Assembly: GCA_040755155.1 (NCBI GenBank) | Contig: JBFMBP010000082.1 | Span: 26,595-90,594, forward strand | Source: Candidatus Omnitrophota bacterium | GTDB taxonomy: Bacteria > Hinthialibacterota > Hinthialibacteria > Hinthialibacterales > Hinthialibacteraceae | DNA: 64,000 bases | Reading direction: 5' to 3' | Shown here: positions 8,333 to 17,057 of the stretch, piece by piece | Layout of the letters: the number at the start of each line of letters is the position of its first letter | Numbering within the stretch: the first letter of the stretch is position 1 | Notes under the pieces: model-generated | What the model saw: the letters and a program-made list of their open reading frames with translations, nothing else | Told to the model about the DNA's origin: nothing | Database searches by the model: none | Program-made: the position numbers and the translations under genes

Positions 8333-8533
8333 CTACATATCCTTTGCAGCCATTCCTGCGCCCAATACGCTATCCTTGAAAATAAACTCTCCGAAGGTTT
8401 TTATTTTTTCAGGCGTTTCACTATCATTGACTCCCGATAGGAAATGCACTTGGGTATAATACGGAATTGTCTTGCTCCCAGCGATTCGAACGATAAGCAA
8501 CGCGAATCGACAAACGAAAAGCGGAGGATTACG

Positions 8534-9946
8534 ATGTTTTATTCAATGAGAAATCGATGGATAAGCCAAACAGGCGCTACTCTTCTATGTCTAACGATCC
8601 TAATGGCGGTTCTCCCGGCGGCGAGCCAGGAAACGGGAACGTTGTCGCTGTCCCAAGCGGTCTCTACCGCTATCCAAAACAACCGCGAATTGGAAGCCGT
8701 CCGCCGCGACAAAAATGCCGCCGATTTGCAAAAGCGGGAAACGGAAAGCGGCTACTATCCCCAACTTTCTTATGCGTTTCAATTGACGAAAACTCATTCG
8801 GATAAATTCGATTTCGATCTGCCTGCAGGAACCGCTTCCCCCATCGACTTCAGCAAATTAGGCTTCACCGGCGCCAATTGGTCCAACAAACTACAATTGA
8901 CCCAGCTGATTTACGATCATACGCTCTTGGGAACCATTGCTCTCGCCTCCCTGCAAAAAGAGGCGGCCCAATGGCAAAAAGACGGCCAAGAGCAAATCGT
9001 CGTCTTCGATTCGGTCAGCGCTTATCTTGACATTCTCCGCGCCCAGGAACTATTGAACGTGCAGCAGCAGCGGCTCCTCTTGGCCAATAAGCAATTGCAA
9101 ACCGCCACCGCCAATTACGAAGCCGGTCTCCGCATCCGCACCGACGTTCTGCGCGCCGAACTGACGCGCTCGTCCGCCCTGCGCGACGTCGTTTCCTCCG
9201 AGATTGCCCTCGAACGCGCCCAGGTGGTTCTCAACCAAGTGATTGGCGTTCCTATGGAAAAGCGCCATCAATTCGATGGCGCCGGTCTCGCCTCCTATAC
9301 GCCCCATGAAAACATCGTGGAAGCCGTGAAAACCTTCGACCGCCTCTTCGCTATGGCGCAAGAAAAAAATCCTTCCATCCAGCTGGCTTCCATCCTCGTG
9401 AAGCAGCGGGAACAATCCGTCTCCATCGCCCGCGGCGAATTTCTACCCACGGCGAGTTTTGGCGGCTCCTGGGGATACAATGACACCGGCGACATGACCC
9501 TGGAGGACCAGGAATGGGCGATTCAGGTCGGCGTCCAAGTTCCCCTCTTCGAAGGGGGACGCAAGATGACTAAAATCCGCCGCACCAAAGAACAATTGGA
9601 AGCCCAGAAACAACGCTGCGACGCCGCCGTCCGCGCCGTTCACAGCCTGGTGGAACAATCCGCCCTCGCCTTGCAGGAAGAACGCCGCAACCTGGAAATC
9701 GCCCTCGAAGCGGCCATTGTCGCCAAGGAAAACCATGAGCGCTTCCTCAACCTTTACGAGGAAGGTTTGGCCGACAGCCTCGACGTAACCCAAGCCCTGA
9801 CGGAAAAAGTCACCGCCGACACCAATGTCGTAACTACCCGCTACGGCTTCCTCAAGGTTTACGCGCAACTCTTGTACGCTCTCGGAACCATCCCTACCCA
9901 AGACGCCGCCTACGAAGGCTCCGATTGGCTGGATATGATAAAATAA
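8534..9946 (+). CDS. TolC-family outer membrane efflux protein
   Basis: 470 aa from the ATG at 8534, chosen because GGAGG (8523-8527) sits 6 bp upstream and a signal peptide follows (basic MRNRW, then a hydrophobic stretch ending AAS-Q). Two long helical repeats (for example LSLSQAVSTAIQNNRELEAVRRDKNAADLQ and its C-terminal counterpart with VQVPLFEGGRKMTKIRRTKEQLE) are the OEP duplications that build the trimeric channel-tunnel. It shows the organism has an outer membrane. No RND, MFP or ABC partner is adjacent, so it may serve systems encoded elsewhere. An in-frame upstream extension to 8444 has no ribosome binding site. Confidence 0.93.
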   Translation: MFYSMRNRWISQTGATLLCLTILMAVLPAASQETGTLSLSQAVSTAIQNNRELEAVRRDKNAADLQKRETESGYYPQLSYAFQLTKTHSDKFDFDLPAGTASPIDFSKLGFTGANWSNKLQLTQLIYDHTLLGTIALASLQKEAAQWQKDGQEQIVVFDSVSAYLDILRAQELLNVQQQRLLLANKQLQTATANYEAGLRIRTDVLRAELTRSSALRDVVSSEIALERAQVVLNQVIGVPMEKRHQFDGAGLASYTPHENIVEAVKTFDRLFAMAQEKNPSIQLASILVKQREQSVSIARGEFLPTASFGGSWGYNDTGDMTLEDQEWAIQVGVQVPLFEGGRKMTKIRRTKEQLEAQKQRCDAAVRAVHSLVEQSALALQEERRNLEIALEAAIVAKENHERFLNLYEEGLADSLDVTQALTEKVTADTNVVTTRYGFLKVYAQLLYALGTIPTQDAAYEGSDWLDMIK

Positions 9947-10163
9947 GGCGTATTACTATCGTCTTCGTTTCGTCGGCCATCTCGATCCGGCCAATCGTTG
10001 GGTAAAGAAAGCCGCGCTGATAAACGAAACAGCCCGAAACGCCCTTAACGGCGATCGCGGTCGCTCTGTTGGTCATGAATAGGGATAAGTTACGCTGGTT
10101 GGTTAGACTAAACCCTCTCACCCTTAACCATTTCCGGAGGGCGAGGGGATGGAAATGCGTAAC

Positions 10164-10236
10164 AGGAGAATTCCACAAATTTTTTTGAATCACGGATTTT
10201 ATGGATGATTTGGATTTTACGGAGAAAAACTTTTTT
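10164..10236 (+). repeat. Dispersed repeat C, copy 2 (in gap 9947-10406)
   Basis: Second copy of the element at 511-579 (ATTCCAC, TTGAATCACGGATTTTATGGATGATTTGG and ACGGAGAAAAACTTTTTTT blocks; the middle block is described in parts here). The rest of the 460-bp gap between the TolC-like and M32 genes has short inverted pieces such as CCCTC/GAGGG near 10115-10145 and no credible gene. Confidence 0.7.
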
Positions 10237-10406
10237 TAATGATGAATGATGAAAAATAAGGGATGTTGCAAGAGCAGAAACAATCTTGCCCCAGTTTCCC
10301 AGTCTCCTTGTCTCCTTAACTGATCTCTCCCAGCGCAAATCCCTTCCGTTTCTCGACCGAGCTTCTAATCTTGACGATCGACGAAAACGCGAAAGGTGAA
10401 TTTAGA

Positions 10407-11909
10407 ATGCCGCAAGAAAAACTCTCCCAGCTTCGCGCCCGCCTTGGCGAAGTCTCCGATATTCATTCCGCCGCCTCGCTTCTCCAATGGGATATGGAGA
10501 CGTATATGCCGCCCAAGGCCGCGCCCGCGCGCGGGGAGCAAATCGCCACCCTTTCCGCTTTGGCGCATCGCGCTTTTACTGCGCCGGAAATGGGCGCGCT
10601 TTTGCATGATCTGCGGCAGACTGTCGAACAGCTTTCCGAGGATGACGCCAAACTGGTGGAGATCGCGCTTTACGATTACGAACGGGCGGTAAAATTGCCG
10701 GAAGCGTTCGTTCATGAATTTTCCTTGGAGCAAAGCGCCGCCTTCCAGGCATGGTTGAAGGCGCGAGTAGAGAAAAAGTTCGCGCTCTTCCAATCCCGGT
10801 TGGAAAAACTATGGCAACTCCTGCGCCGCAAAGCCGATCTGCTGGGATACGAAGGCTCGCCCTACAATGCCCTCTTGGAAGATTACGAACGGGGCATGAC
10901 GGCGGAAAAATTGAAGGTTTTATTCGGCGTTTTGGCGAGCTGTCAACGCGATCTAATTCGCCGCATCGTCCATTCTTCCCGCCAACCGGACGTTTCCTGG
11001 ACCGTAGGCGAATGGAACGAAAAAACGCAGTGGGATTTTTCGCTGGGCGTATTGAAAGACATGGGCTTCGATTTCGAAGCGGGGCGGCAGGACAAGTCCG
11101 TACATCCCTTCACGACCAATTTCGATATTTGCGACGTGCGCATCACCACCCGCATCGACGAGCGCAATCTGTTTTCCGCGCTCGCCAGTTCGATCCACGA
11201 GGGCGGACACGCGCTTTACGAGCAGGGCTTTCGTCTGGAAGATCGCCGCACGCCGCTGGCGCAGGCGATTTCGCTGGGCGTTCACGAATCGCAATCGCGC
11301 TTGTGGGAAAATATGATTGGCAAGAGTCTCGCATTCTGGAAGCATTACGCTCCGATGCTGCGCGATCGATATCCCGAACGTCTTGCAGCGCTTACGCCCG
11401 AACAAGTTTACGCGGCGGTCAACCAAGTGCGTCCCTCGCTCATCCGCGTGGAAGCGGACGAATGCACCTATAACCTGCATATTATTCTGCGTTTTGAAAT
11501 CGAAGCAGGATTAATGGAAGGGACGTTGAAGGTTTGCGATATTCCGCAAGTTTGGAACGAAAAAATGCGGGATTATTTAGGATTGAATCCTCCGGATGAC
11601 GCGGCGGGCTGCTTGCAAGACATCCACTGGTCGCATGGCCTCGTGGGATACTTTCCTACCTATGCGTTGGGCAATCTCTATGCGGCGCAAATCTTCGAGA
11701 AGATTATGCAGGATATTCCCGATCTATGGACGCAAATCGAAACGGGCTGCTTCGGCGGCTTATTGGGCTGGCTGCGCGATAACGTCCACAAGCATGGCCG
11801 CCGATTGACGGCGCCCCAACTCATCGAAAAAATCACGGGAAACGAACCGGATTGCGAACCTTATTTGCGTTATCTGGAAAACAAATTCTCTTCGCTGTAT
11901 GGATTATAA
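10407..11909 (+). CDS. M32 carboxypeptidase (Taq family)
   Basis: 500 aa, the normal family length. A zinc metallocarboxypeptidase that trims C-terminal residues from peptides in the cytoplasm. The zinc motif HEGGH starts at about residue 264 (ASSIHEGGHALYEQGF), followed by GVHESQSRLWEN, which supplies the third ligand Glu. The N-terminal SAASLLQWDMETYMPP and C-terminal DIHWSHGLVGYFPTYALG are M32 hallmarks. ATG 10407 is preferred over TTG 10371 because AAAGGTG lies 9 bp before it. The 3' end overlaps the convergent DUF554 gene by 6 bp. Confidence 0.95.
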   Translation: MPQEKLSQLRARLGEVSDIHSAASLLQWDMETYMPPKAAPARGEQIATLSALAHRAFTAPEMGALLHDLRQTVEQLSEDDAKLVEIALYDYERAVKLPEAFVHEFSLEQSAAFQAWLKARVEKKFALFQSRLEKLWQLLRRKADLLGYEGSPYNALLEDYERGMTAEKLKVLFGVLASCQRDLIRRIVHSSRQPDVSWTVGEWNEKTQWDFSLGVLKDMGFDFEAGRQDKSVHPFTTNFDICDVRITTRIDERNLFSALASSIHEGGHALYEQGFRLEDRRTPLAQAISLGVHESQSRLWENMIGKSLAFWKHYAPMLRDRYPERLAALTPEQVYAAVNQVRPSLIRVEADECTYNLHIILRFEIEAGLMEGTLKVCDIPQVWNEKMRDYLGLNPPDDAAGCLQDIHWSHGLVGYFPTYALGNLYAAQIFEKIMQDIPDLWTQIETGCFGGLLGWLRDNVHKHGRRLTAPQLIEKITGNEPDCEPYLRYLENKFSSLYGL

Positions 11910-12614
11910 AAACAGATGTTTCAACCACACGAAGAACGGCGCGAGGAAAATGGCGGGAAAGAGGTTTCCCAACCGGATTTTCCCCAGTTCGAGCATGTTG
12001 ATGGAGATGCCGAAGATGAGCAATCCTCCCGCCGCCGCCGCTTCCGTAATGACGTATTCCGGCAGCGCCGCGCCCAGTTGCATGAAAATCAGCGTCAAAG
12101 CCCCTTGAAAAACGAGAATCGTCAACGCGCTGGCCATAACGCCGGCGCCCATCGCTCCCGCCAGGAAAAGGGCGGCGTGGCCGTCAAGCAGGCTCTTGGT
12201 GTAGATGATGTCGCCGTTTCCCTCCGCTCCGGCGCGAAAGGTTCCTACGACCGTCATGGCGCCCACGCAGAACAGGACGCTGGCGAAGACGTAGCCGTCG
12301 ATGAACTGCGATTCCTTTTCCTGCCGCAACAGGCGTTTTAAAAAGCCGCCCAGCGATTCCATTCCCGCTTCGATATTCAACGCTTCGCCGAGTAGTCCGC
12401 CCGCGATCATGCCCAAGGCCAGCAGCGGAATGTCTTCCGTTTTCAAGGCGTCGCGCAGGCCGATGACGATGGTCGTCAGGCCAATGGCTTGAAAGAGAAT
12501 GCTGCGAAAACGCGGCGCAAGTTTTCCGTGAAACGTCAGTCCAATGGCGGAGCCGATCAGAACGGCGAGAGTATTGACGAGCGTAGGGATCATGGATTGG
12601 GATATCTGTGCCAT
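11904..12614 (-). CDS. DUF554 family membrane protein (YqgA/YdfK-like)
   Basis: About 237 aa with six to seven hydrophobic segments and the family pattern: IPTLVNTLAVLIGSAIGL at the start, then FQAIGLTTIVIGLRDAL, FCVGAMTVVGTFRAG and AAAGGLLIFGISINMLEL. Predicted inner membrane protein whose function remains unproven in the family. The start is uncertain: ATG 12614 (MAQISQ), ATG 12593 (MIPTLVN, which fits family N-termini) and GTG 12671 are all open, and none has a convincing ribosome binding site. Convergent with the M32 gene. Confidence 0.88.
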   Translation of the reverse strand: MAQISQSMIPTLVNTLAVLIGSAIGLTFHGKLAPRFRSILFQAIGLTTIVIGLRDALKTEDIPLLALGMIAGGLLGEALNIEAGMESLGGFLKRLLRQEKESQFIDGYVFASVLFCVGAMTVVGTFRAGAEGNGDIIYTKSLLDGHAALFLAGAMGAGVMASALTILVFQGALTLIFMQLGAALPEYVITEAAAAGGLLIFGISINMLELGKIRLGNLFPAIFLAPFFVWLKHLFL

Positions 12615-12854
12615 CAGCGGGATGGCGAACGTTTTCTCTTGCGGGCGGCGCTGGGGACAGCGTTCAGGCACGGTTTTTTTCTTTGATTGAGCCTTTTATG
12701 CTGCTTGCAATACAACTCGTTCTTCCTTGGCCGTCCGCCTTCCTCTTCCTTCGTTCCTTCCGGAGAAACCTCCGCGTTAGGGCAATTGGAATCGCATTCT
12801 TTAACCATAAAAAGCCTATTTTCTTCGAAAACGAATAACCTGGATGAATGGCGA

Positions 12855-13397
12855 TCAATAATCCGTCAAAGCGTAATCGACGGCTTGAAATAGTTTTTTG
12901 GAAGAGGTCAGGATTCTCTTTTTCAACTTGTTCATGGCGTTGAAATCCTGATCCGCGACGTCGATCTCCACGCCGACGAACGTTTTGTTGGCCCAACCCC
13001 TTTTGCCGCTATGGGCCAGCTGAAGGTAAAGAATGTAAGTCGGCGCATGCATTCCATATTCATTCTGGGAATAGGACGTTAACGCTTCCACGATTTTTTG
13101 CGGGTCTTTTCCCGTGACGTCGCCGCTGATTTCCAGGTCCAGAGAAATGCGGAATTTATCGGGCAGTTCGGCGCGTTGGATGACGAAGCCCAACCCCGGC
13201 CGTTTGGCGTCTCGTTTTTTGCTCATTCGAGTGAAATAATATTGGGCTTGGGGACTGGTTCCCGAATATTTGAAAATGCCGTAGTCGCCGTCCGGAGCCG
13301 ATAAAACTTCGTCGATTTCATGGAGGTCTTTATAAACCTCCGCGATAATGTCGTCCAATTGCTTGCTTTCCAATTCTCTCGATTGCAGGCCATACAT
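12855..13397 (-). CDS. Hypothetical protein, 180 aa
   Basis: Not recognised. ATG at 13397 with GGAG 9 bp upstream; the longer frame to 13460 lacks a ribosome binding site. Predicted soluble alpha/beta protein without signal peptide or TM segment. Distinct pieces are LDDIIAEVYKDLHEIDEVL, KFRISLDLEISGDVTGKDP and WANKTFVGVEIDVADQDFNAMN. The C-terminal half is rich in beta-strands followed by a Lys-rich helix. Codon use is like its neighbours, and it is transcribed divergently from the FGase gene. The 240 bp between it and DUF554 (12615-12854) contain no credible gene. Confidence 0.7.
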   Translation of the reverse strand: MYGLQSRELESKQLDDIIAEVYKDLHEIDEVLSAPDGDYGIFKYSGTSPQAQYYFTRMSKKRDAKRPGLGFVIQRAELPDKFRISLDLEISGDVTGKDPQKIVEALTSYSQNEYGMHAPTYILYLQLAHSGKRGWANKTFVGVEIDVADQDFNAMNKLKKRILTSSKKLFQAVDYALTDY

Positions 13398-13529
13398 AAA
13401 TAAAATCTCCAAAATCAACTGGAAGTTCGACGCCGCTCGCCTAAAATACTTAAAATACAAGTATATCTCGGCGGATAGGCGAGATTAGCCATACGGCAAG
13501 AAGATATTATAATAGACGCTTTTTGAAGG

Positions 13530-14435
13530 ATGAGTAATATGCCGGAATACGAGCCTGCGATCTTAACCGGCGCCCCTTGCGGCATTCTCTTCGAATCGCC
13601 CCACTTGGGACGCGAGGTTCCGCCGGAATTGCGCCATCATCTCCGATTGATGGAAGCGGCGGCGCAGCGTTTGGACGGCGGAATCGATTTCGCCGGACGT
13701 TATCTGCTCGGCGCCGTCGGCGGACAATGGACTTATTCCACGGTTTCTCGTCTGGTCGTGGATTTAAACCGGGGATCCGCACACGTGGATTCGCGGATTT
13801 GCCCCCAATGGCCCGGCGCCTGCGTCTATGAGGATGGGGGAGTGATCGTTCCCTACGCCGAAATCGGCGGCGTCAAAGTACGATTGTATGATGATCCCTT
13901 ACCGGAAGAGGAAGTTAACTATCGCCTGGAAAAATATTGGCGGCCTTATCACGAGCGGCTGCGGGGAATAGTGGATTCCTCCGTCCAGACGTATGGCCAG
14001 GCGCTTTTAATCAGCCTGCATAGCGCTTATCCCTGGAGGGAGCATCAGCGCGAAGATCGGCCCGCCATCTACTTGGGAACGCGCAATGGCAAGACTTGCG
14101 GCGCCGCCATTCTTTCCGCCTTGCGAAATGGATTGGAAGAGAAGGGTTTCTTGGCTGTCGCGGAAAATTATTATCAAGGCGCCTATACGACGCAAACCTA
14201 TAGTGAAATCGATGGCCTCGACGCCATCCAGATCGAACTGGATCGGCGTTATCTTTTAGAAGAATCCATGCCGGACGCCGTTTTTCCCCATCGAGAAACG
14301 ATGCTCCAGGCGTTGGCGGCGGTTTTGCAAACGATTTCCCTTTCCAGCCAACGTCTTTCCTCCGGCCCTGCCCGCCGCCTTCTTTCGCCCCGCGCTTACG
14401 TCGATCCCGCCACGGGCGACGTTTTTCCTTTTTGA
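13530..14435 (+). CDS. N-formylglutamate amidohydrolase (FGase) family protein
   Basis: 301 aa. The fold hydrolyses N-formyl-glutamate (histidine degradation) or related N-acyl amino acids. Conserved blocks are GILFESPHLGREVP (N-terminal metal-site segment), SRLVVDLNRG, YWRPYHERL, LISLHSAYPW (catalytic/metal His) and LDAIQIELDRRYL near the end. No hut genes are nearby, so the natural substrate is open. Starts at 13530 or at the Met four codons later. Its last 40 bp overlap the 3' end of the convergent helicase gene. Confidence 0.85.
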   Translation: MSNMPEYEPAILTGAPCGILFESPHLGREVPPELRHHLRLMEAAAQRLDGGIDFAGRYLLGAVGGQWTYSTVSRLVVDLNRGSAHVDSRICPQWPGACVYEDGGVIVPYAEIGGVKVRLYDDPLPEEEVNYRLEKYWRPYHERLRGIVDSSVQTYGQALLISLHSAYPWREHQREDRPAIYLGTRNGKTCGAAILSALRNGLEEKGFLAVAENYYQGAYTTQTYSEIDGLDAIQIELDRRYLLEESMPDAVFPHRETMLQALAAVLQTISLSSQRLSSGPARRLLSPRAYVDPATGDVFPF

Positions 14436-16420
14436 CCGGCGTCCGATTCGATTTTTTGCTTATCGAAAAAGTTTTGGCTATGGCTGAATTGCTTGCAGAG
14501 AAATTCTTCGGGAATCTCTTTGAGAAAGCGCGATGGGACGCGCTTGGCTCGCCTGCCGAATTTATTCCGTTCCTTTGTCAGACTGAGGGTAAGATGGTTC
14601 TTCGCCCGCGTCATGCCTACATAGCAAAGCCGCCGTTCCTCGTCCACGTCCGTACTGTCTTTCAGCGAACGCCCATGCGGCAGCAGGTCTTCTTCCATGC
14701 CGCAGAGAAACACGAAGGGAAACTCCAGCCCCTTGGCGCTGTGCAGCGTCGCCAATAATACAGCGTCCTCCGGCCTGCGGTTTTTCTTGCCGTTCGTCTC
14801 GTCGCCCAGCGAAATCGAATCGATGAAATCCGACAACGAACCGTTCTTGTCCCGCTCCATAAAAGCGGACGCCGTGGAGACTAGTTCCTCTACGATTTCG
14901 ATTTTCATTTGCATTGCGATGGCATCCTCAATGGTTCTTTCGATCTCTTCGCGGTAGCCGCTGCGTTCGATCGCGGCGCGTACCAAGGCAGGCAGATCGC
15001 AGCCAGCGCTTTGGTTGCGCAGATCGTCGATCATAACGGTGAAAGAGCGAATGCCGTCGCGGGTTTGTTTGCTCAGGGATGGATCGTCTTTAACCTGCTT
15101 CAGCCATTCAAATACGGACGTTCCCCGTTGCTGGGCTTCTTCGGTCAACTTCACGATCGTCGTTTCCCCGATGCCCCGCCGGGGGTAATTGACGATGCGC
15201 AACAGACTGAGATCGTCGCGGGGGTTGCGGATCACTCGCAGATAGGCCGTGATATCCTTGATCTCTTTGCGGTCGAAAAACTCATAGCCCCCTACGACGG
15301 CGTATGGGATTCCGGCAACGCGCAGCGTGCTTTCCAAGGCGCGGGACTGGATGTTGCTGCGATAGAGCACGGCGAAATCAGACCATTTCGCGTGAGTCCG
15401 CTCTTTGATGGTTTCCATGCGCCAGGCGATGGTTTGCGCTTCGTCATTTTCATCGTTGGCCAGGAAAGCGTCGATGTTCTTCCCGCGTCCGCGGTCGGTC
15501 CAAAGCCGCTTCTCCTGCCGCTTATGGTTGTTCATGATAACGTGATGCGCCGCGTCCAGGATGGTTTGGGTGGAGCGGTAATTTTGCTCCAATTTAATTA
15601 CCTTAGCGTCGGGGTAATCTCGTTCGAATTGCAGAATGTTGCGCACCTGCGCCCCGCGCCAGCCGTAGATGCTTTGGTCGTCGTCGCCCACGACGCAAAT
15701 CTCCCGCCGCTTCCCGGCGAGCAAGGAGATCAAACGGCATTGGCCGTGATTAGTGTCCTGGTATTCGTCGACGAGAATATGTCGATAAAGGTCTTGGTAA
15801 TAGCGCAGAATCTCCGTATGTTCCTCGAACAGGCGGATGGGCAAGAGGATCAGATCGTCGAAGTCCACCGCCTGATGCGCCCGCAGCGCCTGCTGGAAAC
15901 TCTCGTATATATCGGCGAAGACGAGATCGTATTTATCGTTGAATAGAGGATAATCCTTGCCGCCTTGCGTCAGGTTGTTCTTATAAGCGCTGATGCGCGC
16001 CAGCAAAATTCCCGCGTCGAATTTTTCCTTTTTCTGGGGATGCTCCCGCAAGTAGGTTTTGACGAGGGACAATTGATCGCCTTCGCCGTAGATGGAAAAA
16101 TGCTTGCGGAATCCCAGCCGGTCGCCGTGTTGGCGCAGGATTTTCAATCCCAGCGAATGAAACGTCGACAACGTCACCGGCTCCGCCTTAGCGCCGATCA
16201 AACTTTTAACCCGCTGCTTCATCTCGTTGGCGGCCTTATTGGTAAACGTTACGCCCAATATGTTCTTGGGATCGATTTGATGCTTATGGATGAGATAGGC
16301 GATGCGGTAAGTAATGACGCGAGTCTTGCCGCTTCCCGCGCCCGCCAGAACCAACAACGGACTCCCCCGATGGACGACGGCCTCCAACTGCGGCGGATTC
16401 AAGAGTTTTTCCAATTTCAC
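14396..16420 (-). CDS. ATP-dependent DNA helicase, UvrD/Rep/PcrA family
   Basis: 674 aa, SF1A 3'-5' helicase for repair or replication restart. Walker A GAGSGKT at residues 27-33; motif Ia GVTFTNKAANEMKQRV; Walker B VDEYQDTN; motif III VGDDDQSIYGWRGA; motif IV KLEQNYRST; motif V LATLHSAKGLEFPFVFL; motif VI EERRLCYVGMTRAK. The length and the lack of a long C-terminal Tudor-like extension fit Rep better than UvrD. GTG start at 16420 with GAGG 8 bp upstream. No operon partner. Confidence 0.95.
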   Translation of the reverse strand: MKLEKLLNPPQLEAVVHRGSPLLVLAGAGSGKTRVITYRIAYLIHKHQIDPKNILGVTFTNKAANEMKQRVKSLIGAKAEPVTLSTFHSLGLKILRQHGDRLGFRKHFSIYGEGDQLSLVKTYLREHPQKKEKFDAGILLARISAYKNNLTQGGKDYPLFNDKYDLVFADIYESFQQALRAHQAVDFDDLILLPIRLFEEHTEILRYYQDLYRHILVDEYQDTNHGQCRLISLLAGKRREICVVGDDDQSIYGWRGAQVRNILQFERDYPDAKVIKLEQNYRSTQTILDAAHHVIMNNHKRQEKRLWTDRGRGKNIDAFLANDENDEAQTIAWRMETIKERTHAKWSDFAVLYRSNIQSRALESTLRVAGIPYAVVGGYEFFDRKEIKDITAYLRVIRNPRDDLSLLRIVNYPRRGIGETTIVKLTEEAQQRGTSVFEWLKQVKDDPSLSKQTRDGIRSFTVMIDDLRNQSAGCDLPALVRAAIERSGYREEIERTIEDAIAMQMKIEIVEELVSTASAFMERDKNGSLSDFIDSISLGDETNGKKNRRPEDAVLLATLHSAKGLEFPFVFLCGMEEDLLPHGRSLKDSTDVDEERRLCYVGMTRAKNHLTLSLTKERNKFGRRAKRVPSRFLKEIPEEFLCKQFSHSQNFFDKQKIESDAGQKGKTSPVAGST

Positions 16421-17057
16421 GAAACGATCCTCAACCGGAAATTCCGCCGCGTAAAGAAATGCGGGACGGCGGCTCAGAGAAGAAAGATGGTAACACGCTT
16501 TTTCCTGGATTCAATCCGGCGATTTTCTTTTCGCGTAGTAATAATAAAAGTATAATGTCAATTTGCCTCTTGCTGAGAGCCTTTCCTTGGTATGGGATTC
16601 ATCTCTTTTCTGAAACACCAGAGTTGAAGCGGCTTCCAGCCTCTTGAGCAGCGAAGGAAAGAGCCAGGATGGCTCTTCTACTTTTCCTTCTTGATATAGC
16701 TCGCGAACCTCGGGTGGGTTGTTCCTAAGGGACCATTTTTGGTCTTTTATAATGAGTTTAAAACGAATCATTAATCTTTACGGTTTAGAGCCAAGTGCGG
16801 GCGAGACGCCCACTCTCCTAGGACGAGTCTCATCCAACTTTACTTCCTGTTATCGCTTAGCCTTTTCTCGGTAAGCGGCTCGTTATTCATCATTCCCCAT
16901 CGTCTTTGAATTCCGCGGCTCGAACTCTTGCCGCAGTCGGAAAACCGTAAGACAATGCGGGATGGGATTTTCTTTACGCGATGGATGGAAATTGAAACGA
17001 AAAGAAGGATGGAGGATCGTCTTCTCATCTCTTTCATGAAAGGAAAGGAGTTTGTCG
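16421..17057. other. Gene-free divergent region between helicase and DUF1080 genes
   Basis: 637 bp with no credible ORF. It contains repeat B (16622-16687), a small GACCA-TTTT-TGGTC hairpin followed by TTTT (16731-16748), and half of the GCAGGCG-type repeat (GGGCGAGACGCCC near 16793). Promoters for both flanking genes should lie here; I see no strong pair of boxes. Confidence 0.5.
16622..16687 (-). repeat. Dispersed double-hairpin repeat B, copy 1
   Basis: Reverse complement of the element at 62058-62122. It holds two palindromes, AGAGCCATCCTGGCTCT and GAGGCTGGAAGCC, separated by about 15 variable bases. Arms match almost perfectly between copies while the linker differs, which suggests selection for structure or recent movement. 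Confidence 0.8.

Noticed and set aside
12664-12996. 110-codon minus-strand ORF
   Set aside because: Overlaps the end of the 12855 gene, Arg/Lys-rich without domain features, no start signal.
14909-15946. 345-codon plus-strand ORF inside the helicase gene
   Set aside because: Antisense shadow of conserved helicase motifs; no start signals or recognisable domain.
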